Shown: positions 1 through 6,522, counted from the first letter of the stretch. The stretch is 11,817 nt of DNA from Corynebacterium sp. (GCF_030530965.1 NZ_JAUMTY010000027.1:1-11817), one strand, 5' to 3'. Made by a program: numbers and translations. The notes: generated from the letters alone by a model not told the origin.

Positions 1-407
1 TATGTAGAAGGATCAGATGCATTGGCTTCGAAACTGTAATGCCATTGCGTCGACCGTAAGTGTTCCAGAAGATCTAAAGCTTCCTGAGGGAATTGCCCAC
101 TTCCCGCACTGACATTAAAGCGAGAAAAAATGTATTCATAAAGCTCGTGAATGTGAGCGCTAAAAGTGTTGAGCGCTTCATAATCGAGAGTGCTCGACTG
201 CTTTGGATTTTCTGTGGCTTCGCTCGAATCCTGCCCCTCTGATGTTGCCGAGGGGGATTCGACGTTGTCCGAGGAATCTAAGCCAGCCGGATAATCAGAT
301 GAAGAATTAGTGGGATTGATATGGGGCAAACCCTGGCTTTGTACAGGGCTAGATGCCACCCGTGGCTCACTGTATTCCGTGAGAGTGGAGTAGGCATTAA
401 TTTCCAT
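1..407 (-). CDS. Hypothetical protein, C-terminal part outside the window
   Basis: An open minus-strand frame runs from an ATG at 407 to the left edge with no stop, so only the first ~135 residues are visible. I chose the ATG at 407 because a GGAG lies 9 nt upstream; another in-frame ATG at 413 is only 3 nt from that GGAG. Residues ~5-75 are hydrophilic and rich in Ser, Asp, Glu, Asn and Pro, which looks disordered. After that comes a more ordered segment with aromatic and charged residues (HIHELYEYIFSRFN, then EALDLLEHLRSTQWHYSFEA) that could form amphipathic helices. There is no signal peptide, membrane segment or catalytic motif. I do not recognise the family. The gene is divergent from the amidotransferase and shares a ~120-bp control region with it. 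Confidence 0.6.
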   Translation of the reverse strand, partial: MEINAYSTLTEYSEPRVASSPVQSQGLPHINPTNSSSDYPAGLDSSDNVESPSATSEGQDSSEATENPKQSSTLDYEALNTFSAHIHELYEYIFSRFNVSAGSGQFPQEALDLLEHLRSTQWHYSFEANASDPST

Positions 408-468
408 TATCATAATCTCCGATTCGCGTTCTTCATCTATTAAGTGGATCCGTCTCGTGTGCATATGT

Positions 469-504
469 CACGCTAAGCATTCCAGCCACACTAAGCACTC
501 CAGA
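469..504. repeat. Two tandem 18-bp direct repeats, possible operator
   Basis: The unit at 469-486 (CACGCTAAGCATTCCAGC) is followed at once by a second unit at 487-504 (CACACTAAGCACTCCAGA), with 15 of 18 positions identical. The second copy ends 17 bp before the TAGAAT box at 522, so it covers the expected -35 position of the amidotransferase promoter. A partial third TAAGCAC occurs at 527-533. Side-by-side repeats covering a -35 element are typical of activator or repressor sites, but the binding protein is unknown. Confidence 0.5.
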
Positions 505-521
505 GTAGAGCGTTTCGCGGT

Positions 522-527
522 TAGAAT
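522..527 (+). promoter_or_regulatory. -10 box of a likely leaderless promoter
   Basis: TAGAAT fits the actinobacterial TANNNT -10 consensus and lies 6 nt before the ATG at 534. Transcription normally starts 6-7 nt after the box, so the mRNA would begin at or next to the start codon. There is no Shine-Dalgarno sequence, which agrees with leaderless translation. No clear -35 hexamer is visible; the tandem repeats occupy that place. Confidence 0.6.
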
Positions 528-533
528 AAGCAC

Positions 534-1412
534 ATGAATACGGCCTCCGCCCAGAACTCTCATCCACAGCCCGGCAAATGTACCAGCGCCGATCCTCAGA
601 AAGATCCGTTACAGGGTCATAAAATACATAAAGGTTCGGAACAATTACAGTCAGGTCACGATAACCCCAGTCAGGGTGCCTCACCACACGAGGTTCTCGT
701 TCTGCGACATTTAGCGTTTGAGGACCTGGGAACTTGGGGAGAAACCCTCTCTCAACTGGGCTTTCGCGTCGCTTATATCGACATGGGTGTCGATCCTCTT
801 GATGAAAACCGGGTCATGAATGCAGCTTTACTGATTGTCCTTGGTGGTCCGATCGGTGTTCACGATAGAGAACTGTACCCATTTCTTGCCGACGAAGAAC
901 ACGCGATCAAGCGACGGATGTCGCAGGAGGCACCGATCATCGGAATCTGCCTGGGCGCTCAACTGATGGCGCTAGCTGCGGGAGGCGAAGTGAAACCCGC
1001 GGGGAGTGGATTAGGCGGTTCACCCGGCGCAATGGAGATCGGGTTTTCGCCCCTCAACGTCACCGAGGAAGGCGCTCAGTCGCCCATGAAAACGCTTGCG
1101 GGCGTCGACGTCCTCCACTGGCACGGCGATTGCTTTTCGACGCCTCCGGGCGCAGTGAACCTCGCCAATACGCCTGGATATCCCAACCAAGCCTTCGCCA
1201 TTGGCACCTGGGCGTTGGGGCTCCAATTCCACCCGGAATTCGACTCGTCTGCTGTCGAAAAGTGGTTGATCGGGCACACAAGCGACTTGCGCGCCCATGG
1301 TGTTGACATTGTGTCTCTACGTGGCGACGCGGCTGGCAAAGGATCAGCCTTGAAGAGAGCGTCGACAGTAATGGTGACTGAATGGCTGCGCCGCGCCGGG
1401 CTCGTGGAGTAA
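534..1412 (+). CDS. Class I glutamine amidotransferase (GuaA-type GATase domain protein)
   Basis: The 292-residue protein has a triad glutamine amidotransferase domain from about residue 54 to 245. The nucleophile elbow is GICLGAQ with Cys139. The His-Glu pair lies in QFHPEF (His233, Glu235), and the oxyanion GGP motif is at 104-106. Such domains hydrolyse glutamine to give ammonia. No synthetase domain is attached, so this is a stand-alone GMP-synthase-like GATase, a family with mostly unknown physiological targets. Residues 1-53 are an unusual hydrophilic tail rich in Gln, His, Ser and Pro. The start is secure: an in-frame TAG lies at 522-524, and no ATG, GTG or TTG codon occurs between residue 1 and Met84, inside the domain. 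The gene converges on bcp with a 29-bp gap and no hairpin between them. The substrate cannot be inferred. Confidence 0.88.
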   Translation: MNTASAQNSHPQPGKCTSADPQKDPLQGHKIHKGSEQLQSGHDNPSQGASPHEVLVLRHLAFEDLGTWGETLSQLGFRVAYIDMGVDPLDENRVMNAALLIVLGGPIGVHDRELYPFLADEEHAIKRRMSQEAPIIGICLGAQLMALAAGGEVKPAGSGLGGSPGAMEIGFSPLNVTEEGAQSPMKTLAGVDVLHWHGDCFSTPPGAVNLANTPGYPNQAFAIGTWALGLQFHPEFDSSAVEKWLIGHTSDLRAHGVDIVSLRGDAAGKGSALKRASTVMVTEWLRRAGLVE

Positions 1413-1441
1413 AAGGCACTCAGGACAGATACCGCCACGAA

Positions 1442-1969
1442 TTATTTATCGCTCAGGCCAAGATCTCTGAGGACGCGCAAAACATGGCCCGTAGCTCGGA
1501 CGTTGTACTTGGCAAACTCGATGGTCTGGTCCTCACCAACAACAAAGGTGGAGCGGATGACACCGTGGATAAGTTTGCCGTAATTCTTCTTCTCCCCGAA
1601 CGCGCCCCATGCTTTCATAACTTCTTTGTCAGGATCCGATAACAAGGGGAAAGGAAGCCCGTACTTCTCCTTGAATTTCGTCAGCTTCTCGGGGGAATCG
1701 GGGGAAATACCGACGACGTCAATTCCCGCGTCGGCAAGCACAGACAGATTGTCGCGGAAATCGCATGCTTCCTTGGTACATCCGGGTGTGTTCGCGCGGG
1801 GGTAGAAGTAGACCAGGACTTTCTTGCCCGAATAATCCGACAGCGACACCTGGGTTTGCGCGTCTGAGGTTAACGAAAACTGCGGGGCAGGATCGCCTTT
1901 TTCTAGCCGACGTGGGGTTGACGAGTTCTGCTCGGCTGATGGCTGTGTATGTGACTCTGAACCACTCAT
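1442..1969 (-). CDS. bcp: Thiol peroxidase Bcp, atypical 2-Cys peroxiredoxin
   Basis: The 175-residue protein is a cytoplasmic peroxiredoxin of the Bcp/PrxQ family, which reduces hydrogen peroxide and organic peroxides using thioredoxin. The thioredoxin-like fold starts near residue 22 (GDPAPQFSL). The active-site stretch has the peroxidatic Cys64 in TPGCT and the probable resolving Cys69 five residues later, the classical C-x4-C Bcp pattern. YFYPRANTPGCT and ISPDSPEKLTKF are typical of the family. Residues 1-20 are a polar Ser/Thr/Gln extension not needed for the fold. No Shine-Dalgarno sequence precedes the ATG at 1969. Closeness to a DUF3618 gene and to orn resembles mycobacterial gene order. 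Confidence 0.95.
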   Translation of the reverse strand: MSGSESHTQPSAEQNSSTPRRLEKGDPAPQFSLTSDAQTQVSLSDYSGKKVLVYFYPRANTPGCTKEACDFRDNLSVLADAGIDVVGISPDSPEKLTKFKEKYGLPFPLLSDPDKEVMKAWGAFGEKKNYGKLIHGVIRSTFVVGEDQTIEFAKYNVRATGHVLRVLRDLGLSDK

Positions 1970-1977
1970 AGCTTTTG

Positions 1978-1983
1978 AGGGTA
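1978..1983 (-). promoter_or_regulatory. Weak candidate -10 box of bcp
   Basis: On the minus strand TACCCT (TANNNT type) lies 8 nt before the bcp ATG, and no ribosome binding site is visible. A leaderless or near-leaderless transcript is possible. The box sits inside GGGTACCC, and no -35 element is recognisable, so the call is tentative. Confidence 0.3.
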
Positions 1984-2256
1984 CCCGGAAGTGAATGCGC
2001 GGGGCCGATCCATCGCAGGGGAAGTGTGTGCGCCACGACTAGATGCAGTATGGGGGCTTTTTCCGGTGCGGGCTTTGTCTTAGCCTCGACGGGCGAACAA
2101 ACAGTTTTCTGTTTTGCGAAATTTCGGTGTCGGCGCACCCTGGTTAGTCGTGCATTGTGGTTGTCCATTACCGTAGAGTAAGAGCAGAAAAGTGCTATTT
2201 CGTGGGCCATGTAATGCCCGTGGGACTAGCATCCGTGACCGGATTAAGGAGACCCT

Positions 2257-2541
2257 GTGGCTCGCAGCATTGATGCAATCCAGAGTGATCTTGAACGTAC
2301 TCGTAACCAATTAGCCAGCACCCTCGATGAGCTCGCAGATCGGGCCAACCCGAATGCGATTGCCGACGATGCCAAAGAGAAGGCAACGTCGCTTATTCAG
2401 GACCCGAAGGTTCAAAAGGTTCTCATCGGTATTGGCGTCGCCGTGGCTGGTGTGGTTCTGCTGACAATGCGGAGCAAGAGGAAGCAATCCAAGGAGATTA
2501 AGGAAATCCAGAAGCTCCTGTCGGCTCACCGGAACAATTAG
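2257..2541 (+). CDS. DUF3618 small membrane protein
   Basis: The 94-residue protein begins with the DUF3618 pattern at residues 3-28 (RSIDAIQSDLERTRNQLAST, then LDELADR), a charged segment likely to be helical. A single membrane segment follows at about 55-71 (VLIGIGVAVAGVVLLTM). The tail is short and basic (RSKRKQSKEIKEIQK) and should face the cytoplasm. The function of the family is not established; it is common in actinobacteria. The start is GTG at 2257, preceded by AAGGAGA at 2246-2252 with good spacing. It is divergent from bcp across 287 bp, in which I see only a weak -10-like TAGAGT at 2174-2179. A terminator follows directly, so it is probably transcribed alone. Confidence 0.85.
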   Translation: MARSIDAIQSDLERTRNQLASTLDELADRANPNAIADDAKEKATSLIQDPKVQKVLIGIGVAVAGVVLLTMRSKRKQSKEIKEIQKLLSAHRNN

Positions 2542-2562
2542 CCCTATTAGCAGATTCGCGCT

Positions 2563-2596
2563 AACCGCACTTCTTTGTGGAGTGCGGTTTTGTTGT
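2563..2596 (+). terminator. Intrinsic terminator of the DUF3618 gene
   Basis: The 9-bp arms AACCGCACT (2563-2571) and AGTGCGGTT (2581-2589) pair perfectly around a 9-nt loop and are followed by TTGTTGT. The hairpin starts 22 nt after the stop codon. Confidence 0.8.
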
Positions 2597-2656
2597 ACGG
2601 GGCTGCGAGATTCTTAATTAAGAGCGGCGGATTCTAGCGGCCTCGAAATGACGAAG

Positions 2657-2686
2657 GTCCCTCCAACACCGAAGTGCCGGAGGGAC
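2657..2686 (-). terminator. Hairpin with UUCG tetraloop downstream of tRNA-His
   Basis: Read on the minus strand, GTCCCTCC pairs with GGAGGGAC and the inner GGCAC pairs with GTGTT (two G-U pairs), closing a UUCG tetraloop with a C-G pair. This gives a 13-bp stem beginning 5 nt after the tRNA-His 3' end. No U-tract follows (CTTCGTC), so it is either a U-less terminator or a 3' processing and stability element. Confidence 0.65.
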
Positions 2687-2690
2687 TCGT

Positions 2691-2767
2691 TGGGGTGACT
2701 GACGGGGCTCGAACCCGCGACACCCAGGATCACAACCTGGTGCTCTACCAGCTGAACTACAGTCACC
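2691..2767 (-). tRNA. tRNA-His (GUG anticodon)
   Basis: A complete cloverleaf is read on the minus strand. The acceptor arms GTGACTG and CAGTCAC pair, the anticodon stem CCAGG/CCTGG encloses the loop TTGTGAT with anticodon GTG, and the T arm carries TTCGAGC. The extra G at position -1 (base 2767) faces discriminator C73, the identity mark of tRNA-His. The CCA end is encoded (2691-2693). Without G-1 the tRNA is 76 nt including CCA. Confidence 0.97.
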
Positions 2768-2812
2768 ATTGCTGCGACGCTGTTCTCACAAGAACGCTGC
2801 GCAGCGCTGTAA

Positions 2813-2842
2813 ATACTAGAACAGATGGTGGGTAGTTCCCAA
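2813..2842 (-). promoter_or_regulatory. Likely promoter of tRNA-His
   Basis: On the minus strand TTGGGA (2842-2837) and TAGTAT (2818-2813) are separated by 18 bp and lie about 46 bp before the mature 5' end. The leader between them and the tRNA contains the perfect 12-bp palindrome CGCTGCGCAGCG at 2795-2806. The promoter call rests on hexamer similarity only. Confidence 0.5.
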
Positions 2843-2858
2843 ATCACGTCGTGAACTG

Positions 2859-3527
2859 CTAAATCGGGTACCGTCGAGAGGCCTCATCTGCCGCCGATTG
2901 GATTCGTTCGTCGGCTCCCTGATCATCTGTGATGAAGACGGCTCGGCGGTAGTAGTCCAGCTCTCTGATCGACTCTTTGATGTCGGCTAATGCTCTGTGG
3001 GCTAGTCCCTTCTTAGGCTGGTTCTGATAGACCTTGGGGTACCAACGGTGGGCGAGTTCTTTGATGGAGCTGACGTCAATCATGCGGTAGTGCAAAAACT
3101 CGTCCAGCTTCGGCATGTACGCCGCAATGAATTTCCGGTCACTAGCGATGGAATTACCTGCTAGCGGCGCTGTCCGCGGCGCGTTGACCCACTTCTTGAC
3201 GTAATCGAGAACCTCATTTTCTGCCTCACCCACGGACACGGTGGACTTGCGGATTTCATTAGTGAGGCCGTTCTTGGTGTGCATCTGGGTAACGAAATCG
3301 TCCATCTTCGCCAGCTCGTCATCAGTGGCGTGAATGACGATATCCAGGCCCTCGTCAAGGATATTGAGGTTTGCGTCGGTAACGATGGCGGCAATTTCGA
3401 CAAGAACGTGTGTGCTTGGATCGAGGCCGGTCATCTCGCAGTCGATCCATACAATGCGGTCCAGCTTCGAGTCCTCAGGTTTGCGTGCTGCCGCGTCGGT
3501 GGTATTTGATTCGTTGGATTCTGTCAT
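2859..3527 (-). CDS. orn: Oligoribonuclease (DEDDh 3'-5' exoribonuclease)
   Basis: The 222-residue protein degrades 2-5 nt RNA oligomers to mononucleotides, finishing mRNA decay, and in many bacteria also cleaves pGpG from c-di-GMP turnover. The DEDDh catalytic set is visible: Asp29 and Glu31 in IDCEMTGLD, Asp130 in SIASDRKF, and His177 and Asp182 in AHRALADI. LVEIAAIVTD at 42-51 and RMIDVSSIKELAHRWYP at 148-164 are typical of Orn. A polar ~20-residue N-terminal extension precedes the fold, and the C-terminus ends in a polar tail. The ATG at 3527 has GGGAG about 10 nt upstream. TACACT on the minus strand (3595-3590) is a possible -10 box. The gene is upstream of tRNA-His on the same strand and divergent from the HAD gene. 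Confidence 0.97.
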   Translation of the reverse strand: MTESNESNTTDAAARKPEDSKLDRIVWIDCEMTGLDPSTHVLVEIAAIVTDANLNILDEGLDIVIHATDDELAKMDDFVTQMHTKNGLTNEIRKSTVSVGEAENEVLDYVKKWVNAPRTAPLAGNSIASDRKFIAAYMPKLDEFLHYRMIDVSSIKELAHRWYPKVYQNQPKKGLAHRALADIKESIRELDYYRRAVFITDDQGADERIQSAADEASRRYPI

Positions 3528-3637
3528 TATTTCTGCTCTCCCACGCGTGTTGATCGTCGTTAGTTGATATGTGGTTTCTATCCGCTGCTAGTGTAGTTCG
3601 CCTCAGTGACAAAGTCCGCCCGATGATGTGGGCCACG

Positions 3638-3668
3638 GTGACACCGCGACATAGCCTTTCCGTAAGCT
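3638..3668 (+). promoter_or_regulatory. Likely leaderless promoter of the HAD phosphatase gene
   Basis: TAAGCT at 3663-3668 fits TANNNT and ends 7 nt before the ATG at 3676, which puts the transcription start at or next to the A of the ATG. GTGACA at 3638-3643, 19 bp upstream, is a passable -35. No Shine-Dalgarno sequence precedes the ATG. Confidence 0.55.
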
Positions 3669-3675
3669 GTGGTTT

Positions 3676-4593
3676 ATGCAGCATCGCGGAATTATGTGGA
3701 GGGATATAGATCCCCGTGAGCTCGATATTCGCCTCGTTGTGTGCGATATGGATGGCACCCTGTTGGATGGGGATTCGCAACTTCCCGAGGGGTTTTGGGA
3801 GGTTTATAGCCTGTTAGCCGAGCACAATGTCACGTTTGTGCCAGCTAGTGGTCGTCAATTAGCGACGTTGACCAAGATGTTTCAGCCGGCCGATAGTGGT
3901 GCGACAGGCGTGGAAGACGTCGAAGGAGTCCGCGAAAGGGTTTCTCTGCCGCAGACGAACGACTTTATCGCCGAGAATGGGAATCTCGTTATCCACTCGG
4001 GTGAGAGAGTGTGGCAGAGCGTCATTCCAGAGTCGATTGCCCACGAAGTTATTCACGCTGTCCGCAGGGGAGTGGATGACGGGCGCAACCTAGGTCTCGT
4101 CATGTGTGCTGCAGACGGTGCATATGTCGACAGGGACGACGACGCTTTTCTGGCCGAAGCGCGTAAGTACTACGCATCGTTAGACATCGTCCCCGATGTT
4201 GCCGACGTTGAGGATGATTTCCTTAAATTCGCTATTTATGATTTCGACGATGCCGAGTCCGCGGCAGAGAGCGTCTTTGGGGCGCTCGATGACCGTTACC
4301 GACCGGTGGTGTCCGGGCAGCATTGGATCGACGTCATGGATAGCAGCGTGAATAAGGGGGTGGCGCTGCGTCGGTTACAAGAGTCTCTGGGGGTGACTCG
4401 CGAGCAGACGGCAGTGTTTGGTGATTATCTCAATGACCGCGAAATGATCGCCGAGGGGCAGTACTCGTTCGCGATGGAGAACGCGCATCCCACGATCATG
4501 GAGGAAGCGAACTATTGCGCTCCCGCTAATACGGAGGCGGGGGTTGTTCAGGTCCTTCGTCATCTTTTCGACGGCACCTCTGGGGCGCACTAG
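3676..4593 (+). CDS. Cof-type HAD-superfamily phosphatase (HAD-IIB)
   Basis: The 305-residue cytoplasmic protein is a haloacid dehalogenase-like hydrolase with a type IIB cap, a group that mostly dephosphorylates sugar phosphates, nucleotides or cofactors. Motif I is DMDGTLL, with nucleophile Asp24 and acid/base Asp26. Motif II is PASGR with Ser58, the motif III lysine is Lys227 in SSVNKGVAL, and motif IV is GDYLNDREM with Asp250 and Asp254. The cap lies between motifs II and III (about 90-215) and holds an acidic stretch around 170-195. All catalytic residues are present. Residues 73-95, rich in Gly, Glu and Val, look like an extra loop after motif II. The ATG at 3676 is the best start because of the leaderless promoter just upstream. 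Substrate specificity cannot be read from sequence. Confidence 0.93.
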   Translation: MQHRGIMWRDIDPRELDIRLVVCDMDGTLLDGDSQLPEGFWEVYSLLAEHNVTFVPASGRQLATLTKMFQPADSGATGVEDVEGVRERVSLPQTNDFIAENGNLVIHSGERVWQSVIPESIAHEVIHAVRRGVDDGRNLGLVMCAADGAYVDRDDDAFLAEARKYYASLDIVPDVADVEDDFLKFAIYDFDDAESAAESVFGALDDRYRPVVSGQHWIDVMDSSVNKGVALRRLQESLGVTREQTAVFGDYLNDREMIAEGQYSFAMENAHPTIMEEANYCAPANTEAGVVQVLRHLFDGTSGAH

Positions 4594-4626
4594 TTCGCTC
4601 GTGGGCGGGTGATGCGCGGAGATGCC

Positions 4627-4653
4627 TGCAGACTGTGCGAGGAACAGTCTGCA
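4627..4653 (+). terminator. 10-bp perfect hairpin after the HAD gene
   Basis: TGCAGACTGT (4627-4636) and ACAGTCTGCA (4644-4653) pair perfectly around a 7-nt loop, 33 nt after the HAD stop codon. No U-tract follows, so on its own it is a weak terminator. It may act with the next hairpin or protect the mRNA 3' end. Confidence 0.5.
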
Positions 4654-4670
4654 CGGCGTACGAATGCAAT

Positions 4671-4710
4671 GATGGCCGGCAGCTAGGGGGCGTAGCTGTC
4701 GGCCATCTTT
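4671..4710. terminator. Bidirectional terminator between convergent HAD and transpeptidase genes
   Basis: Arms 4671-4685 and 4693-4707 form a 15-bp stem with a 7-nt loop. On the plus strand all positions pair, with one G-U, and TTT follows. On the minus strand the same place is an A-C mismatch and ATTGC follows. It ends 24 bp before the transpeptidase stop codon and can serve both converging genes, more strongly the plus-strand one. Confidence 0.75.
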
Positions 4711-4731
4711 AGGGTGAAGGGTACTAGGTAA

Positions 4732-5934
4732 TTACTGGACTACTGTCCCGTTCTTACCGCTTTCCACGATCTTGTCGTATGGAATGTTCCAGTCGCCGAG
4801 TCCGTCGGTGCCAGAAAGTTGTCCACCTTGCGTGTTCTTGACCTCAACGATGTCACCAATGGTGGTGTTTTCGAGGAACCACTTCGCGTTCTCGGGGCTA
4901 ACATTCAGGCAACCGTGGGAAACGTTTGTATTTCCCTGTTGCGCGATCGACCACGGTGCGGAGTGGACGTAGATGCCGGAGAATGACATCTGGGTCGCGT
5001 AGTTCACCGTGCTGCGGTATCCGCCAGCCGCAGTGGTCGGCAGACCGAACGTCGAGGAGTCCATGATCATGGAGGGGTTGTGGTCTCCCAGGAAGTACAC
5101 GCCGTTCGGAGTGGGGTAGGAAGCCGAACCCATGGAGATGGGCATCGTCTTCACAACTTCGCCGTTCTTCTTGACAACCATTTCTTTGGTGTTGTCGTCG
5201 GCAGTGGCAATAATCTGATCACCGATCGTGAAGCTGGAGCTGACATCGTCGTTGACATAGGAGCCTTCGCCGAGATCTTTACCGTAGAGCTTGGTTTTCA
5301 CGGTGACCTTTGTGCCTGGCTGCCAGTAATCCTTCGGGCGCCAACGCAGGAGACGTTCGTTTACCCAATAGAAGGATCCGTCGACATGGGGCTCTGTGGT
5401 GACTTCAACGTTGTCTTCGATCTTCTTCTTGTTGGTGACGTAGTCACCGAAGTCGATACTCAAGGGCTGTCCAACGCCGACCTTCATGCCATCACCAGGG
5501 GTGACGGTTGGTGACATTGGATAGGTTGGAGACACCGTCGTGAACGTCGAATTAAGCTTCTTGTCTTTGGCCGTGGCGGTCAAGGTATAGGTCTTGCCGT
5601 AGCCAAGGTCCTCGTCAGTTTTCCACGACTTCCCGTCGTTTTCTGATTGACCTTTAACTTCTGTCCCATCCGAAGAGGTGAGTAAGACGTCGGATAGCTT
5701 GCTACCAGCCTTAACGGTGACGGGATCAATGACCGAAACATCGGTATCGCCGTCGGAGACACTGGCAACAGGCTTGGCGTCCTCTTTCATCTCAGAGGTT
5801 TTCGCTCTGTTGGACGTACTTCCGCTTTCAACCTTTTGGAGTGTGCAGCCCGATACTCCGATCACTCCGGTGACCACCAAAGCGGAAATGATCATGCGTG
5901 CGTGCTTGCTACGCATGAACCTACGTTGTGGCAT
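4732..5934 (-). CDS. L,D-transpeptidase lipoprotein, LdtMt2 type
   Basis: The 400-residue protein makes 3-3 cross-links in peptidoglycan outside the membrane. Residues 1-29 are a signal peptide with basic residues, a hydrophobic core and a VSGC lipobox; Cys30 should be lipidated. A polar linker follows, then two Ig-like domains (about 67-135 and 138-237) and the YkuD catalytic domain (about 240-366). The catalytic site is His324 in VHSAPWS, plus His340 and nucleophile Cys342 in SHGCLNV. The C-terminal subdomain contains DGLGDWNIPYD, as in M. tuberculosis LdtMt2 (408 aa, from memory). Carbapenems inhibit this family. The ATG at 5934 has AAGGG 6 nt upstream; Met7 is a poorer choice. Upstream spans ~500 bp with no protein gene and no convincing promoter. 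Confidence 0.96.
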   Translation of the reverse strand: MPQRRFMRSKHARMIISALVVTGVIGVSGCTLQKVESGSTSNRAKTSEMKEDAKPVASVSDGDTDVSVIDPVTVKAGSKLSDVLLTSSDGTEVKGQSENDGKSWKTDEDLGYGKTYTLTATAKDKKLNSTFTTVSPTYPMSPTVTPGDGMKVGVGQPLSIDFGDYVTNKKKIEDNVEVTTEPHVDGSFYWVNERLLRWRPKDYWQPGTKVTVKTKLYGKDLGEGSYVNDDVSSSFTIGDQIIATADDNTKEMVVKKNGEVVKTMPISMGSASYPTPNGVYFLGDHNPSMIMDSSTFGLPTTAAGGYRSTVNYATQMSFSGIYVHSAPWSIAQQGNTNVSHGCLNVSPENAKWFLENTTIGDIVEVKNTQGGQLSGTDGLGDWNIPYDKIVESGKNGTVVQ

Positions 5935-6328
5935 TTTCCACCCTTACACATTCGTCATTCGCTGCGTGTGTGCAGCCGTTCATACACGATATATCAGCGA
6001 GAGGTCCTCGCGTTACACCTTCTGGATCACTCGCCTTCAGTGATGTGTCCATAAAGTTGATTCTTATCGTACTAGAGAACTTTAAGCGACGTTGTGAAGA
6101 ATCGGGGTGTTTGCGCGGTAACAACTTGGGAACAATCCTTGAACGACTCCATAACGCTTTGTGTGGAATTCAATGTGGTTGCTCAAACACTCTGTGTGGG
6201 GCTCATGAATGTTCAGTTGATTGATCGGTCTGTTGAGTTTCCCACGAGCGAGATGGGCTACATAGCCGGTATGAATTTTGTTGCCGACGATTGTTCGGTG
6301 TCGTTTTATATCGTAATGAGCTGGACAT
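5935..6328. other. Non-coding stretch upstream of the transpeptidase gene
   Basis: No credible gene is visible here. Frames that cross it on either strand run into tRNA-Lys and lack family features and ribosome binding sites. On the transpeptidase leader side there are two small hairpins: GCTGC/GCAGC at 5961-5976 and GCGAG/CTCGC at 5997-6011. The rest shows no repeat or promoter that I would defend. It presumably holds the transpeptidase promoter and leader. Confidence 0.5.
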
Positions 6329-6357
6329 TTGTTGGTTTCGGGAGAGGTTGCTATAGT
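6329..6357 (+). promoter_or_regulatory. Likely promoter of tRNA-Lys
   Basis: TTGTTG (6329-6334) and TATAGT (6352-6357) are spaced by 17 bp, a good vegetative promoter. Transcription would start near 6364, leaving an ~80-nt leader before the mature tRNA. Confidence 0.6.
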
Positions 6358-6366
6358 TCTTCCTCG

Positions 6367-6411
6367 TTGCAACACCGCGGATTTACCCGGTTCTCGTATT
6401 GCAACAACGCG
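6367..6411 (+). repeat. Direct repeat in the tRNA-Lys leader
   Basis: TTGCAACACCGCG (6367-6379) recurs as TTGCAACAACGCG (6399-6411), with one mismatch in 13 and a 32-bp period (about three helical turns). A short palindrome, ATCACC-AA-GGTGAT, follows at 6418-6431, just before the tRNA at 6444. All lie downstream of the predicted promoter. Confidence 0.45.
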
Positions 6412-6443
6412 ACGTTTATCACCAAGGTGATCGTTGTGTTTCT

Positions 6444-6516
<73 letters not shown>

Positions 6517-6522
6517 CGAAAG

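Noticed and set aside
1719..2210. Minus-strand open frame of 163 codons overlapping bcp and its upstream region
   Set aside because: It overlaps the 5' half of bcp, including the active-site Cys codons, in another frame and has no recognisable protein features.
2612..2623. 12-bp palindrome TCTTAATTAAGA between the DUF3618 terminator and tRNA-His
   Set aside because: It is perfect but isolated, not at a promoter, and AT-rich palindromes of this length arise by chance.
5080..5514. Plus-strand open frame of 144 codons opposite the transpeptidase
   Set aside because: Antisense to Ig and catalytic domains that are clearly real; its Val/Gly/Asp-rich composition mirrors the opposite strand and shows no motif.
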